Assembly: GCA_905178155.1 (NCBI GenBank)
Contig: CAJINV010000002.1
Span: 6,720,771-6,784,770, forward strand
Reading direction: 5' to 3'
Length of the DNA stretch: 64,000 nucleotides
Source of the DNA: Amoebophrya sp. A120
Lineage: Eukaryota; Sar; Dinophyceae; Syndiniales; Amoebophryaceae
The translations under genes were made by a program, and so were the position numbers. Under the pieces are notes generated by a model. It saw only the letters and a program-made list of their open reading frames with translations. It did not search any database and was not told where the DNA came from. Below, in pieces: positions 22,864 to 33,900 of the stretch (positions are counted from its first letter, which is position 1; every line of letters begins with the position of its first letter).

Positions 22864-24667
22864 ATGAGCCCCCCTCGTCGTCCGTACACGAGATGCCGCC
22901 CAAAGAGCAGAAGTACACTACGCCGGCGGGCACTTCGGGAAGCCGAGGAGGCCGCTCGGCGACGAGCGCGCGATCACCCCCCGCGGGAGCAAAACATGCC
23001 CCGTTCGCGCAGCAGACCGAGAAATGCATCGCCCACCACACCAGAAGTTTTTTCCTACACCGCCGCCTCCGGTTTCGAGCGTCCTTCGTCTGAGAACCAG
23101 ACTGCGCAATCTGCGAATCATCCAACAGGAGGCACGGCAACGAGCAACACAGTATCACGGGCTGTAGTAGAAAATGTTGCTGCGCTGCTGCAATTTGAAC
23201 TTCATCGTCCACACACACACAGCACCCGGTCATATCCATTGTCGGCAGCTGCGAGCCATTCTGTTTTTCGTGCAGATGATGCCGATGCAATTACGCGTAG
23301 CACGACGGTCACGCTTGCAGATGCTACAAAGTCCGAGGGGAACAGCAAGAACGTGCAGCAGATGTCCGGGCTTGCCGGGCGCTGGCGTGTGGAGCATCCG
23401 GAGTGGCTGGATTATTCCCAATCCGCTGCTTTGAAAAAGATTGAGATAGCGGAGATCGGCGAGGAGGGCGTGTCTGTCCGATTCCTCAGCGAGCCCGATG
23501 AATCAGAGTCGGGAGGAGCCGACAGCACATTATTAGGGACAGACGTGAACGAAACCAGCAAAACCTTGTCGACAACGTTAGTTGTCGGCCTACTCGCGTC
23601 CCGACGGTTATGACACCCTCAGAATGGAAATCCTCAAAGTGGAAATAATTTGTGATGCATGATGAAACGCGACACCAAAAAGACTGTATTGCAGAGAACG
23701 CAATGGAGGCCGACTACTGTGCTTCTACGGGTTCAGAATTGGGCTGCTGATTAGCATGGGAGAAGGGCACCCCTTTGCCTAACTAGCATGACAAACACGT
23801 TTTGAGTGCCCGGGAAATTTGTCATGCGCCGACTATAAATGGTGCTCGAACTGGCGTCGTTTTTTTGCATTACAAATTATTTTCACTTTGAGGATTTCCA
23901 ACCTGAGTCCTGAGGCTTTCATAACGGTGCAGTGAGTCTCGTGATTTTACTCTGCGGATTAACACAGGCGGGCCGCGGGACTGGATTGCAACGCCTGTGT
24001 ATCAAATGTAAAAATGTCTGGGTCTGGAAGAATGCATGTTTGTCATGCTTGTCTGGCATGACTCTTAAATCTGTCATGCACGTTACCCAAGAGCTCCGTT
24101 TTTCTGTGATGCAGAAACGCAGTTTGTCATGCAGAATAGGCAACACCTAGTAGAAGCTCAGAAACTTGTCATGCTGAGCCAGCACTTCTGGCCTCATCAT
24201 GAGACGCCACTCAGCATCACAAGTTTCCAGACCCAGACATTTTTACATTTGATACTGTGGGAGACGAAGCCATAGAAATTGAAGAAATTGTGTGGTACTT
24301 GGAGCACGACCTTGAGAAGAAAGTTGTCTGGCGTCGCGAGCACAACTCGCAAAAATCTAGCAGCTCCGCACCCACAAATACCACCACGGTTGACCTCGTG
24401 AATGACGCCGTCGCACAAACACTCGCAGCAGCGGAAAGGCAAACCCGTGAGGCGTTTGAAATGTTGCGAGACGGTCTCAAGGCGGCGGAAAAGCGCGAAG
24501 TCGTGCCGACTTGCAAAATTTGCCTGGAAAACCCAGTATCCGTGCTGTTGCTGGGATGTGGCCATACCATGTGTGCCGGTTGCGCCGAGAGGCAGTGTCA
24601 GCCGGGGAAAGCCTGTTTTATCTGCAAGGCTGCGTACGAAGGGCGCCACAAGCTGTTTTTTTCGTGA
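22864..24667 (+). CDS. RING-finger protein, tandem copy 2, split by two introners
   Basis: Exons 22864-23608, 23930-23999 and 24260-24667. ATG 22864 is the outer start; ATG 22996 (MPRSRSRPRNAS) fits the siblings' N-termini better. Removing the two introners rebuilds the family's middle domain: LASRR|CSESRDFTLRINTGGPRDWIA, then TPV|GDEAIEIEEIVWYLE. This matches FSVKLDGGTWTANGV...AITWHS in copy 3. The last exon carries a helix (AERQTREAFEMLRDGLKAAE) and the RING (CKIC...CGHTMCAGC...CFIC), ending GRHKLFFS. The N-terminal region is longer and more divergent than in the other copies. It is the only one of the five genes with introns. Confidence 0.85.
23609..23924 (+). mobile_element. Introner, family B (TATGACACCCTCAG type)
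   Basis: Long imperfect inverted arms: TATGACACCCTCAG plus TGGAAATCCTCAAAGTGG on the left, mirrored at the right, where the arm ends GGCTTTCATA. Perfect duplication ACGGT. Splicing gives R-R-C-S-E-S-R-D-F-T-L in frame, whereas reading through hits TGA at once. Confidence 0.9.
24000..24254 (+). mobile_element. Introner, family A
   Basis: Arms TATCAAATGTAAAAATGTCT and AGACATTTTTACATTTGATA are perfect complements over 20 bp. Perfect duplication CTGTG. Removal gives W-I-A-T-P-V-G-D-E-A, matching the sibling RING proteins. Confidence 0.94.
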
Positions 24668-25747
24668 AGAGGTGGCCCATTCACCAGGTCAATCGACTTG
24701 GACTAAGCTGCGGAATGCACGATCTAGCCGCGCGAACCAATCAATCGAGCACTACAACTTCGCCTTCCGTTTGCATATTATAGTTATGGTTTTTCTGAGG
24801 AACAATCTTTTTGCTCCAGATGGCGCCTGGCTACTTTTACTTCTCCAGCGTGAGACGGTCTTCCTCACTTCGTGCGTATTCTCATTCATAATTAAAATGT
24901 TCACCTCATTTCACATCATTTCCAAACATCGGCACGGACGCAAAATCGGTCACGTTCGCGTTCCTGGCATTTTCGTAGTTCCCGTTTTCGTCCGCAGAAA
25001 AAGCGGACGATGAATGCCGATGTCCTTGACTTCTGCAGCTGACTGACCACCACCTGGACGAAGACGAAGACGGTTCTAATACCAGTGTTGGTATCGTGTT
25101 GTACGTCGTTTTTATCAACAAGCGCATGTGTAACTGCCAACCCAGAGGCAAAGAAGTGTTTGCGCTTTATTTTCGTTAGATGATCCAGAGATCTCGAAAC
25201 CTGACGTAGAGATAGAGCCTCGATCTTTTCTGCTGTCATCGCAGCCGTGATCGAAGGTGAGGTTGAGAAAAGTTTGAAGACGAGAGCAGATCTAGATCTT
25301 TTGCTAACGCTTTCAAAGATAGGCATGGAAGTAAAGTCAGTATCAGCATGAATTTCGTATGGGCTCTCTTCGAACTCGTGCTCTGATCGCGATTTTGCTT
25401 TGGAGTGCGTAGGGTTCAATGAATATGTTGGAAGCGGAGCAAGGACAATGTGGTGAAAAAAGCAGGCGACCACAAAAAGGGTTTTTTTGCGATGAATGAG
25501 AATGGTAGAAGTGTGTTTCTTCATTGACATTGTGAGCATGCTGTTCCGGAAGTGAAGTCTACAGCTTGCTACTTGTCGAGGAGCGAGAAAGTGCCTCTTT
25601 TTTTGTTCGCGCGGTCTCTGGTAAACAGTGTACCGGCACTGTTTTTTTGAGGGGGAGCCTTAGTCTTACTGACGTATCCGACAAGAAATAAAAAGTGTAG
25701 TTGTAGTTTCTTTCGACGCTCTCAACATTCGCGCCGTCAGTCAAGTC
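24668..25747. other. Spacer between RING copies 2 and 3
   Basis: No + strand gene is evident. The stretch is AT-rich and holds one long minus-strand ORF, listed separately. No introner termini seen. Confidence 0.45.
24916..25539 (-). CDS. Possible minus-strand gene, unknown protein
   Basis: 207 codons from an ATG at 25539 reading leftwards. The first ~40 residues look like a signal anchor (basic HRKKTLFVVACFFHHIVLAP), followed by a charged body rich in Lys, Arg and Ser. The ORF is far longer than other intergenic ORFs here, and its start lies 208 bp from the start of RING copy 3 on the opposite strand. Against it: no recognised domain, and every other gene in the window is on the + strand. 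Confidence 0.35.
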   Translation of the reverse strand: MLTMSMKKHTSTILIHRKKTLFVVACFFHHIVLAPLPTYSLNPTHSKAKSRSEHEFEESPYEIHADTDFTSMPIFESVSKRSRSALVFKLFSTSPSITAAMTAEKIEALSLRQVSRSLDHLTKIKRKHFFASGLAVTHALVDKNDVQHDTNTGIRTVFVFVQVVVSQLQKSRTSAFIVRFFCGRKRELRKCQERERDRFCVRADVWK

Positions 25748-26497
25748 ATGCCTTCCCCCGCACGCAACCGCAGTCGGAGTCCACGGCGCGAGCTTGTCGG
25801 CCGCGGGATCTTGGATGAACTGAATCAGCTCGCACAGCAGGATGTTGACCTGGCCGTGCAGCCCGGGAGTAGCAGCAGCAGTGCCACTAGCCAAAATAAC
25901 AGCTTCTCCCCATCTGAGTTCCTCGAGTGTCTGAACGGCGCGTGGCGATCGAACGAGAACGGATCCTTGGTCCATATCACGAACGGGCGCACTGTCAAGT
26001 TCTCCTGGGACGCCGCCACGAATGAGCCTAGTATTCTGGAACTGTGCTCGACGACCAAGCTGGCCGCACTAAACACGATCTTCAGCGTCAAGCTGGACGG
26101 CGGCACGTGGACGGCAAATGGCGTGCGGAAGGACAGCCAAGCCATCACCTGGCACAGTAAGGACCCAACACACCCGAAAACGCCCATCATCTGGCAGCGG
26201 ACGACGGTGCCAGCAAGGGACGCGATCATGGCGGAACAGGTTGAGCAAACGATTTCGGCGGCGGAGGAGAAAGCGAAGCAAATGTTCGAATCTCTTCGGC
26301 GCGACATGCAGTCCTCCCTCGCTTCGGACGTGGTGCCGACCTGCAAAATTTGTCTGGCAAATCCTATCGGTGTGGCGTTGCTGGGGTGCGGGCACGTGTT
26401 GTGCACGCAGTGCGCCGAGGAGCAGTGCCGACCGGGGAAGCCCTGCTTCGTGTGCAAAATACCCTATCACGGACGGCAGTTGTTGTTCTTTTCTTGA
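25748..26497 (+). CDS. RING-finger protein, tandem copy 3
   Basis: 249 residues, one exon, starting MPSPARNRSRSPRREL. Middle domain: FLECLNGAWRSNENGS, NTIFSVKLDGGTWTANGVRK and AITWHS, then TTVPARD. Helix SAAEEKAKQMFESLRRDMQ leads to the RING: CKIC, eleven residues, CGHVLCTQC, ten residues, CFVC; ends GRQLLFFS. This is the shortest copy and so shows the core best. Likely an E3 ligase on the strength of the RING; target unknown. Confidence 0.87.
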   Translation: MPSPARNRSRSPRRELVGRGILDELNQLAQQDVDLAVQPGSSSSSATSQNNSFSPSEFLECLNGAWRSNENGSLVHITNGRTVKFSWDAATNEPSILELCSTTKLAALNTIFSVKLDGGTWTANGVRKDSQAITWHSKDPTHPKTPIIWQRTTVPARDAIMAEQVEQTISAAEEKAKQMFESLRRDMQSSLASDVVPTCKICLANPIGVALLGCGHVLCTQCAEEQCRPGKPCFVCKIPYHGRQLLFFS

Positions 26498-27198
26498 TGA
26501 TGGAATTCGCGCCGCTAAGTGTTGATTTTTTTTTCGCCAGTTGGTTCTAAGTTCATGAGCTTCGATCTCTGTAGAGCATTGATTTATCGGCTTCACTGCC
26601 GGGGCCTCGCATGCGACCGACCGACGCCATTTGATATGATAACGATGCCTACGTAGAGTGACCAAACTGAAACAATAGTCAGTCTGTTCCTGTTCTAAAG
26701 ACCAATTGAGTATCTCCGCAGCACTGCTGTGCGAAGTAGTTTCGCCATTCGTTGTATGGTTCGCAAGCTTGAGGTCTTCATTTGAATTTGTTCATCGAGA
26801 AGCCGAAGCGTGAAGCCAAGCTCAACAAAGAAAAAACATAGTATGTTTTTCCTATGTTGATATTCAGACGCATAATATCGCTATGAAGAAGCGCTTTTTT
26901 GGATAAAAAATTGCCCCCACGATGAAAAAGTGACAATTTTAGATAATATATTGGAGGTGATCGGGCAACGTGAACGTAGAAACAAAATCACCTTCGAAGC
27001 ACAGGCTAGATTCAGAAACATTTGTGTTGGTCGTAGTAAGATTAAGAAAATTGCAAAGTCAAGAAGCTTCGACTTGTTTTTTTTTTTTCGCAATCGCAGT
27101 CGCTTAGGCTTCGACAGACTGCGTTACTGCCGAGACACTGACTACGTACAGCCTCAAGTAAAGGAGAGAAAATTGTTGAACATCATAAATAAATCAAA
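26498..27198. other. Spacer between RING copies 3 and 4
   Basis: AT-rich, with a T13 run near 27078. A small inverted repeat AACATAG/CTATGTT lies near 26835-26858. No gene or introner seen. Confidence 0.45.
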
Positions 27199-28101
27199 AT
27201 GCCGTCGTCAGCTGCACAGGCCGCTGCCAGCAGCGCAGCTGCACCATCCAAGCCTTTGGATGGGGAGCCGCAGCTGCGTAGGCGCAGCCGAAGTCCACGC
27301 CGAAACGGAAAACATAAAACCGAGAATGATGGAGCGGCTCCAGAGTCGCAAGCGCATGATGTCATTGAAGGCAGTGCCCGCTCCTCTACTCTCCCGTCTC
27401 AACTGCAAGGCTTAATCGGCCTGTGGCGAAGCTCCGACCACCGCTATCAAGAAGCTCCGGTTCGGTGTTACTTGCGGGACGCCATGGAAGACGGACTTTT
27501 GCACGTCGAATGGGCTGATGGGTCTGGTTCGTCTTCGAAAATCCGTCTTGTGACAGGCGGCCTCAACAAAAAATCGAAAAGCACTCTATTTACGATACAG
27601 CTAGAAAATCCCGGCAATCACGATTTTGACGAGGCCGACAACATTGCGCACCGTTGGATGGCGAACGGCGTCACTGCGACTACGAAGGAGATTCTGTGGC
27701 ACAATAAGAAGCCCAAGGATGGTGCGCACAGCCCTATCACCTGGACACGGATTTTTGTTCCGCCACGGGAGGTTGCTGCAGCTGATAGCGTATGCGAGAA
27801 AATCGAAAAGGCTCAGCAAGAAACGGCTCGTACCTTTGAAAAGCTACGTGCTGATATCGAAGAAGCGGAAAAAAGATCCAAGACTGCGTATGAGAAGCTG
27901 AGGTCTGACGTTTCGGGCAATCTACTGGCTGATCAGGTTCCGTGCTGCAAAATCTGCATGACCAATCCGATCGGCGTCGTCCTACTCGGCTGCGGGCATG
28001 TTTTGTGCGAAGAGTGCGCAGAGCAACAGTGCACGCCGGGGAAACCGTGTTTCTATTGCAAAGTGCCGTACGCCGGGCGACAGGAAATGTTCTTCTCGTG
28101 A
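27199..28101 (+). CDS. RING-finger protein, tandem copy 4
   Basis: 300 residues, one exon, with N-terminal RRRSRSPRRNGK. Middle domain: LQGLIGLWRSSDHRY, STLFTIQLENPGNHDFDEAD, HRWMANGVTATTKEILWHN, and ITWTRIFVPPREVAAADS. A doubled helical segment (QQETARTFEKLRADIEEAE and KRSKTAYEKLRSDV) precedes the RING: CKIC, eleven residues, CGHVLCEEC, ten residues, CFYC; ends GRQEMFFS. Copies 4 and 5 are closest to each other. They share the doubled helix and the GNLLADQVPCCKIC junction, so they look like the most recent duplicates. Confidence 0.88.
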   Translation: MPSSAAQAAASSAAAPSKPLDGEPQLRRRSRSPRRNGKHKTENDGAAPESQAHDVIEGSARSSTLPSQLQGLIGLWRSSDHRYQEAPVRCYLRDAMEDGLLHVEWADGSGSSSKIRLVTGGLNKKSKSTLFTIQLENPGNHDFDEADNIAHRWMANGVTATTKEILWHNKKPKDGAHSPITWTRIFVPPREVAAADSVCEKIEKAQQETARTFEKLRADIEEAEKRSKTAYEKLRSDVSGNLLADQVPCCKICMTNPIGVVLLGCGHVLCEECAEQQCTPGKPCFYCKVPYAGRQEMFFS

Positions 28102-28708
28102 TCAATATGGTGGTCTGAATCAATGGCATCAACCTATTCATGGCCTGAATGAATGTGACCGTGACCGACGCCGGTGTCGCTTATGATTTATACGAATGTA
28201 ATATCTCCGAGTGACTATGACCAAGCAGGAATGGTCTGTTCCTACACCGAGGAGGTAGGCGTACTTCCGCAGTGCCACACTTGTGACAAATAAGTAGATG
28301 ATCATCTTTCGAAACTTGCAGAGCGAGAATGTTCATCGGAAGAGCGTTGAATGCAAGATTAAGAAGGCTGAAGTCACAAAGCGCAAGCCCAGCATAGAGA
28401 GAAGAGAAACGAGTAAATTCGTGTCGCGGCAATGACAAGGCCATGATCAACCCGGATCATTTCATGCGAACAAGATACGTTGTCGTTTTCGTTGTCGTGG
28501 TTGGTCGTAGTCGTAGTCGTATTCGTAGAGAAATCGAGGAGCAGTTGTGTAGAGTAGAAACATCAAAAAAATGATCGGATGTCGTGTGACTTCTTCGTCG
28601 AGCCAAAGACTTCGAGACACAGCTTTCGTCGCTCGGGTCGCGGGGATGCTACCGAAGTTATTGCTTCATACCCAGCAGAGAAAGAAGAAGAAAGCAAAAA
28701 ATACAAAT
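28102..28708. other. Spacer between RING copies 4 and 5
   Basis: Contains a short (TCGTAG)n-like microsatellite near 28504-28528. The frame of copy 5 stays open back to ATG 28571, but the added residues do not match copy 4, so I treat them as untranslated. Confidence 0.45.
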
Positions 28709-29587
28709 ATGCCCTCGTCGACCCACGTTACTGGCGTAGCCACGCCACGGGACCATGCTCGTGCAAATCAAGATTCACCGCAGCGAAACCGAAAAGATGA
28801 TGTAGCAGTGCCGGATGGCGAAGTGGAAGAACTTGTGTTCCACTCTCCCAGATGCAGCAGTCCCCCGTCGTCTACCCTCCCACCTCAGCTGCAAGGCTTA
28901 GTCGGTCTTTGGCGAAGCAACGAGATTGCCGGGAACGATATGAGGCGCTGGTTCCTGCGCGACGCCAAGGAAGACGGACTTTTGGAATGTCAACAGCTTC
29001 GCCGCGGATACGGAGGTATTTGCGTGATGAAAGTTCGTCTTATAACAGGAAGCGGAAATAACGAAGAGTCTAGGAATACGGTATTTGCGGTACAGCTAGA
29101 AAATCCTCACGACTTGGATATGGATAAAAGTGACAGCATTATGCGCCGTTGGACCGCAAACGGCGTCACTGCATCTGCAAAGGAGATCGTGTGGTACCAC
29201 GAGAAGAATCCATTGAGCCCCATCAAGTGGACCCGCATTTCTATTCCGCCACGGGACGTCGCGGCTGCGGACAGTATGAGCGACAGAATCGACTCTGCGG
29301 AGCAAGAAGCGACGAAGGTTTTTCAAAAGCTTCGCGCCGATCTTGACGAAGCGGAGCGAACTTCCAAGTACGTTTTCGATTACCTGAAGTCAGAAGTTTC
29401 GGGCAATCTGCTGGCTGATCAAGTGCCGTGCTGCAAAATCTGTGTGACCAAACCGATTGGTGTGGTGTTGCTCGGCTGCGGGCATGTCTTGTGCAAAGAG
29501 TGCGCGGAGAAGCAGTGCATACCGGGAAAACTCTGCTGGTTCTGCAAAGTGCCGTACGCTGGGCGACAGGAAATGTTCTTCTCGTGA
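28709..29587 (+). CDS. RING-finger protein, tandem copy 5
   Basis: 292 residues from ATG 28709 (MPSSTHVTGVATPRDHAR), aligned with MPSSAAQ... of copy 4; an upstream in-frame ATG at 28571 is less likely. Middle domain: LQGLVGLWRSNEIAGND, NTVFAVQLENPHDLDMDKSD, RRWTANGVTASAKEIVWYH, and IKWTRISIPPRDVAAADS. Doubled helix, then the RING (CKIC, eleven residues, CGHVLCKEC, ten residues, CWFC), ending GRQEMFFS. A Trp occupies the position before Phe in the last zinc knuckle. Confidence 0.87.
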   Translation: MPSSTHVTGVATPRDHARANQDSPQRNRKDDVAVPDGEVEELVFHSPRCSSPPSSTLPPQLQGLVGLWRSNEIAGNDMRRWFLRDAKEDGLLECQQLRRGYGGICVMKVRLITGSGNNEESRNTVFAVQLENPHDLDMDKSDSIMRRWTANGVTASAKEIVWYHEKNPLSPIKWTRISIPPRDVAAADSMSDRIDSAEQEATKVFQKLRADLDEAERTSKYVFDYLKSEVSGNLLADQVPCCKICVTKPIGVVLLGCGHVLCKECAEKQCIPGKLCWFCKVPYAGRQEMFFS

Positions 29588-30912
29588 TCAACATCATCTC
29601 GACCACCCTGCTCCAGCAACGGAGCCGATGATCTGGACCGGACGCCGGCCTTGACGAGACGGAATCAGAGCTCGGATGTCTTTCTCTTTAAAGAGAAATC
29701 AGAATCAGAGCGAATGATATTCGCTCTTTAGTCTTCACAGATTTAATTTCATTCCTTCCCCTATCCACCACTTTTGCTTGGGCCTACGAACAAGCAAACA
29801 AGATTATTGAGCTTGAGGTTTTTCTAAAACTAAATATAGAAAGAAATGTACTTCTTACATAAGAACTACGAATCTATCAGTTCAGTTGCAAATACGAACT
29901 CTAAACCGCAGCCGGGTTGCAAATACGAACTCTAACTAACGTGGGGCGCCAGGAAATGTTCTTCTCATGATCGTGATCTCTGCCCCCTTGCTCCAGGTCC
30001 AGCACCAGAGTGGAAACCGATGAAGTAGACGAGACGACTGGTCCACACGGAATCGTAGTCAGAGCGATGCGATGCACGGTGTCTTTCTCTTATTCTTGTA
30101 TCAATGTTGCATATAGCATTTCTACCCAGCTGCACCACTTGAGAACTAGCACGGGAAAGATTGCTGAGAATGGTCTATGAAGGTTATAAGAGGATGTGCG
30201 CGTCAGCATCGAGCGATACGGTTTGCTGTTGCGTGTCGTGGGGCTCGAAGGAGCAGTGTATCATAGTGATGCCATTGTGTTCTGGCGCTTGAAAGTTTGA
30301 GAAATACACAGCCCTTGCACTTCGTTCTTGTGCACAGTAGAAGATCCTCAGGTCGTGGGACCAATAAACTACAATCCGGACGACGACTGCGTCTGCCAGC
30401 ACCTCCGAGTGCTATTTCGAAGATCAGTTTGCTGGTGATTCTGATTTCGTCACGGTCGATATGTTTGCTACAGCGACGACCTTCTGCTACGTTTTCTCTG
30501 AAAAACTTGAATTGAGTCGAAGTTCTTGAATGTGGATGATCTGATTTTCTCTCAGCGCCACTGGACGCTGACGATCATCTGGAATTCTTTTCGATTATTA
30601 TTTATTCTGTAGTGGCTCCGTTCTTTTTCACCTGCGCCTCCATTTTTTGTCCTTCTCTCGCTTTTCTTAGCAGTCACTTTGTTTTATGATATCACTCTAC
30701 CCGATCTTCTTGAAAAGACAACTATCTACCTGTAGTTGCTCTTCTATTAATTACCTTTCGATTTGGTTGAGCTCGTCTGGAAGCTACCGAAAGGATGTTC
30801 GATCCAAGGCCAAAGATGTGGATATCGTGTTTCACTTTCATCACCTTGTAAAGAACGACCCTAGAAATAATTCTATTTCCAAACCTGAACCTCTTTTCCT
30901 AGAAAGACAAAA
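29588..30912. other. Spacer after the RING array, 1.3 kb
   Basis: Holds a relic of a further RING 3' end (listed separately), a GAGCGAAT/ATTCGCTC inverted repeat near 29709-29727, and two copies of GTTGCAAATACGAACTCTAA at 29885-29904 and 29916-29935. The remainder shows only short ORFs and leads into the 5' region of the next gene. Confidence 0.5.
29941..30110 (+). pseudogene. Relic of a RING-gene 3' end
   Basis: The codons for GRQEMFFS and a TGA stop are intact at 29944-29970, without any upstream RING sequence. The downstream flank resembles that of copy 5 (shared CTGCTCCAG/TTGCTCCAG, GACGAGACG and GGTGTCTTTCTCTT blocks), so the 3' end plus its flank was duplicated, not converged on. Only the last eight codons of coding sequence remain. 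Confidence 0.75.
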
Positions 30913-33900
30913 ATGGCCGACGACATGGAAGACTACGGTTGGGGCGACGACGATGACCAGCAGCACACCTCCGGTGCTACGCCCAATGCCGGCCCACCGT
31001 CCGGCCGCGCGGATTATTACCAAGAAGACCAACACACGGCTGACGCTGTTGACCACGCCGTCGAGGACTACCAGAAATCGAAACAGGAAGAAATCGAGGA
31101 TGACTGTCGGGAATTTGTCCGGCAGACGCGGCGCAAGATGCTGGAATCCTTCCGGCTGCGCGTCCAGCGAAACGGCGGGTTTAGCTTCGGCAATAACGCC
31201 GGTGGGCCGAAACTGCAGATACCGACCACGCAATTATTGCAGTATTTGCAGAACAAGCATGGACGGTGGGAGACCTTGGGGTTTAAGGACACAAAATTTA
31301 GCGAGTTTTCAAGCAGGGTCTTGCAGAGTCCGGAAGATCAAGCGGCGGATGAGTTCATGCCGATCTTCGACAAAGCTGACTGCGAAAGGCTGCTGGTTTT
31401 GAAGGTATTGGCATTCTTTGACTTCGTGTAAATGCCTGTTGTCTCTGCAATTTGTCGTGCATAAATAAAGCACAGAGAAGATGAAATGATGTCCAACATG
31501 TCATAGATCGATCCGAATCTTCACGATCAACATCACCCATTTACAAACCCTCCAGGTCTGCCAGCGCATGCTGCGTATGCCGACCCAGGCGGTCTTGCAG
31601 AACGAATTATTCGGGCATCAGAGCGAGGACAAGGAGATCTTCCTGATCAAGTACTGCCTGCAGAAACACTACAACAACGAGAACCCGAATAATGCACAAC
31701 AGTCTCAACCCTACAACCAGCACAAACTTTGGCCGGAGAATTACGTGAAACTGAACCAGCAGTACTTCAACGTCGTCCCCGCGAACCACCTCCTCCCCGA
31801 CGGGCAGATTGGCTCCAGCAACAAGATTAAGGCGACGCAGTTTGCCCAAACCGAGATGCGGAAACAGCAGGAATTACTGGACAATTTTGGCATCATGTGG
31901 CCGGAAATGTTCAACACATTAGAGTGTTTGCCATTTGACCACGTCCCCGAGGAGGAGGAGCTAAAAAATCCTGGCTCTTTCAAAAAAGTAGACGTGTTCG
32001 CGAACGAAGCCCAGGTGTTGCAGGAGCAGTATCCCGGGTATGATAAAACCACGGGCGAATGGGGTCGTGGAACAAAGGGGAACTCTGCAGGACAGTCACA
32101 AGAAAAAGGAAGGCAGCATCAAGTTGGTGGAAAGGATTATATGAACAAGGGGGCTCACGCTCAACAGCAGCAGCACGGTAGTTCTTGGGTGAACGGAAAG
32201 AACAACCAGGCGCAGAGCTACTACAATGCTGCAACTGGCGCGTGGACTACGAGTAGTGCGAAGGGCGGTAGCATCACGGAACCTGTTGGGAGTAGTACGA
32301 AAGCAGGCGTAGAATCAACATCTGGTGCGATCCAGCGGACAACTGGGACGACCGATTCAGTGGACAAGACCAAACCGACCACGCTTGAGCAGGAAGCTTC
32401 CGCCGGAAAGAACCAAAAGGCGGTGACCGACGAGGACAAAAACAATAGCACTACTGCGGCACAGCCGAAGCGCAAGACTAGGTTTGGTGCACCGGTCAGT
32501 CAGGTGGTCAAGGAGCAGGAGGAGAAGAATGTTTTGAATAAAACCAACGCAGCGGTGGCAGAAAACAAGAATGCGCAAAGCGTGAATCAGAATCAGTATC
32601 AAACCGGTGGCGCGCCTCAAGCTGCGACGGGCATCAGACCATTCCCGCTCCAACCTTTGACAGCAGCAGCAGCAGCATCGACGAAAGCAGGTGGGACGAC
32701 GACGAAAAGTGTCAATCAAGCTAGTGTCCTCGCTACTACTTCCTCAGCTCCTCTCTCAGACAATCGCAATCGCGCGACGCGGATGGGAAGGATTATCGAC
32801 GATGACGATGCACAGGACGAGGACCGGCAGAAAGATCAGAAGCAATCCGCTCAAGAATCATCCAAACCCAACACGACCGCGCAAACTTCGCGTGCTGGAG
32901 TGCTCCAACCTCCCCCGAGGTCCTCGCGGAACAACAGTACAGTGGCAGAAGATCATGTGCCTGTTACGATGGACGGTACTAACAGTGTCAAGGTCAACGT
33001 GCGCAGCGGCGTGACCACGGCGCGCGGAGCCGCGATCGAACTGCTGAAGGGTTGTACGGCTGTCGAACAAATTCAAATAAACGCTGGTCGTGGAGAAGAA
33101 GAGCCTATCCCGCCGCCACCCCCACCTCCACCGCCTCCGCCGGAAGAGGAGGAGGAAAAGGTACAGAAAACACAGGTTTTGAATCGCAGCACATCAAGTG
33201 GAAATAAAAGTGGGACGTCTTCTCAACAAGCCACAGGAGCATCAAAGGCGAAGCCAGCTGCCGGCGGCGGCGGTAAGACCCTCGAGGAAATCAACAGACT
33301 GCTGGACACAAACAGAGCTGCTGCAACTTCTTCGAGAACCACGAAGCCCGTCGCGCCATCAACACGGAAGCCTTCCTCTGATCCGGAAGACATCTCCCCC
33401 AGACTGAAGAGGATCAATCGAACACCTGTTGGCGCCGGAGCAGGAGCGAAAGCAGGAGAAACTGCAACCGCAAGTGGTTTAGCATTTGACTCGAATAAAC
33501 AACAACGCACTAGTACCAGCGAAATTTTTGATACCCACGACAACCTGCAGAGCAGGGCGACTGCTACCGCCTCAGCTAGTACAACTAGTGCCGCGAAGAT
33601 TGCATCGACTAACACGACCAAGAAAGCGACCGCACTGCCGACGACGAAGTCCATCGAGACTCAAACGACAGACTCGAGCTTTAATATTGCAGATGATAAG
33701 AACACTAACTCTAACACCGCAGCAAATAAAGAACAGACGACAGACAAGCCTTCCGGTGAACCACCAGTAGTGGACTCGGATCTGCTCAGACACTTAGTGG
33801 ACTTCAATGACGAGTTTCAAGCGAAAATGGCCACTTCCATTGCCAACGTCGCACTGGAACTCACCCGGAAGCGGAACGGGCGGCCCACCGAGAAGGAGAT

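Noticed and set aside
30686-31402. A + strand ORF of 238 codons starting before the disordered-protein gene
   Set aside because: It overlaps the better-supported frame from 30913, which splices cleanly to the next exon; the other frame ends at once and is shadow.
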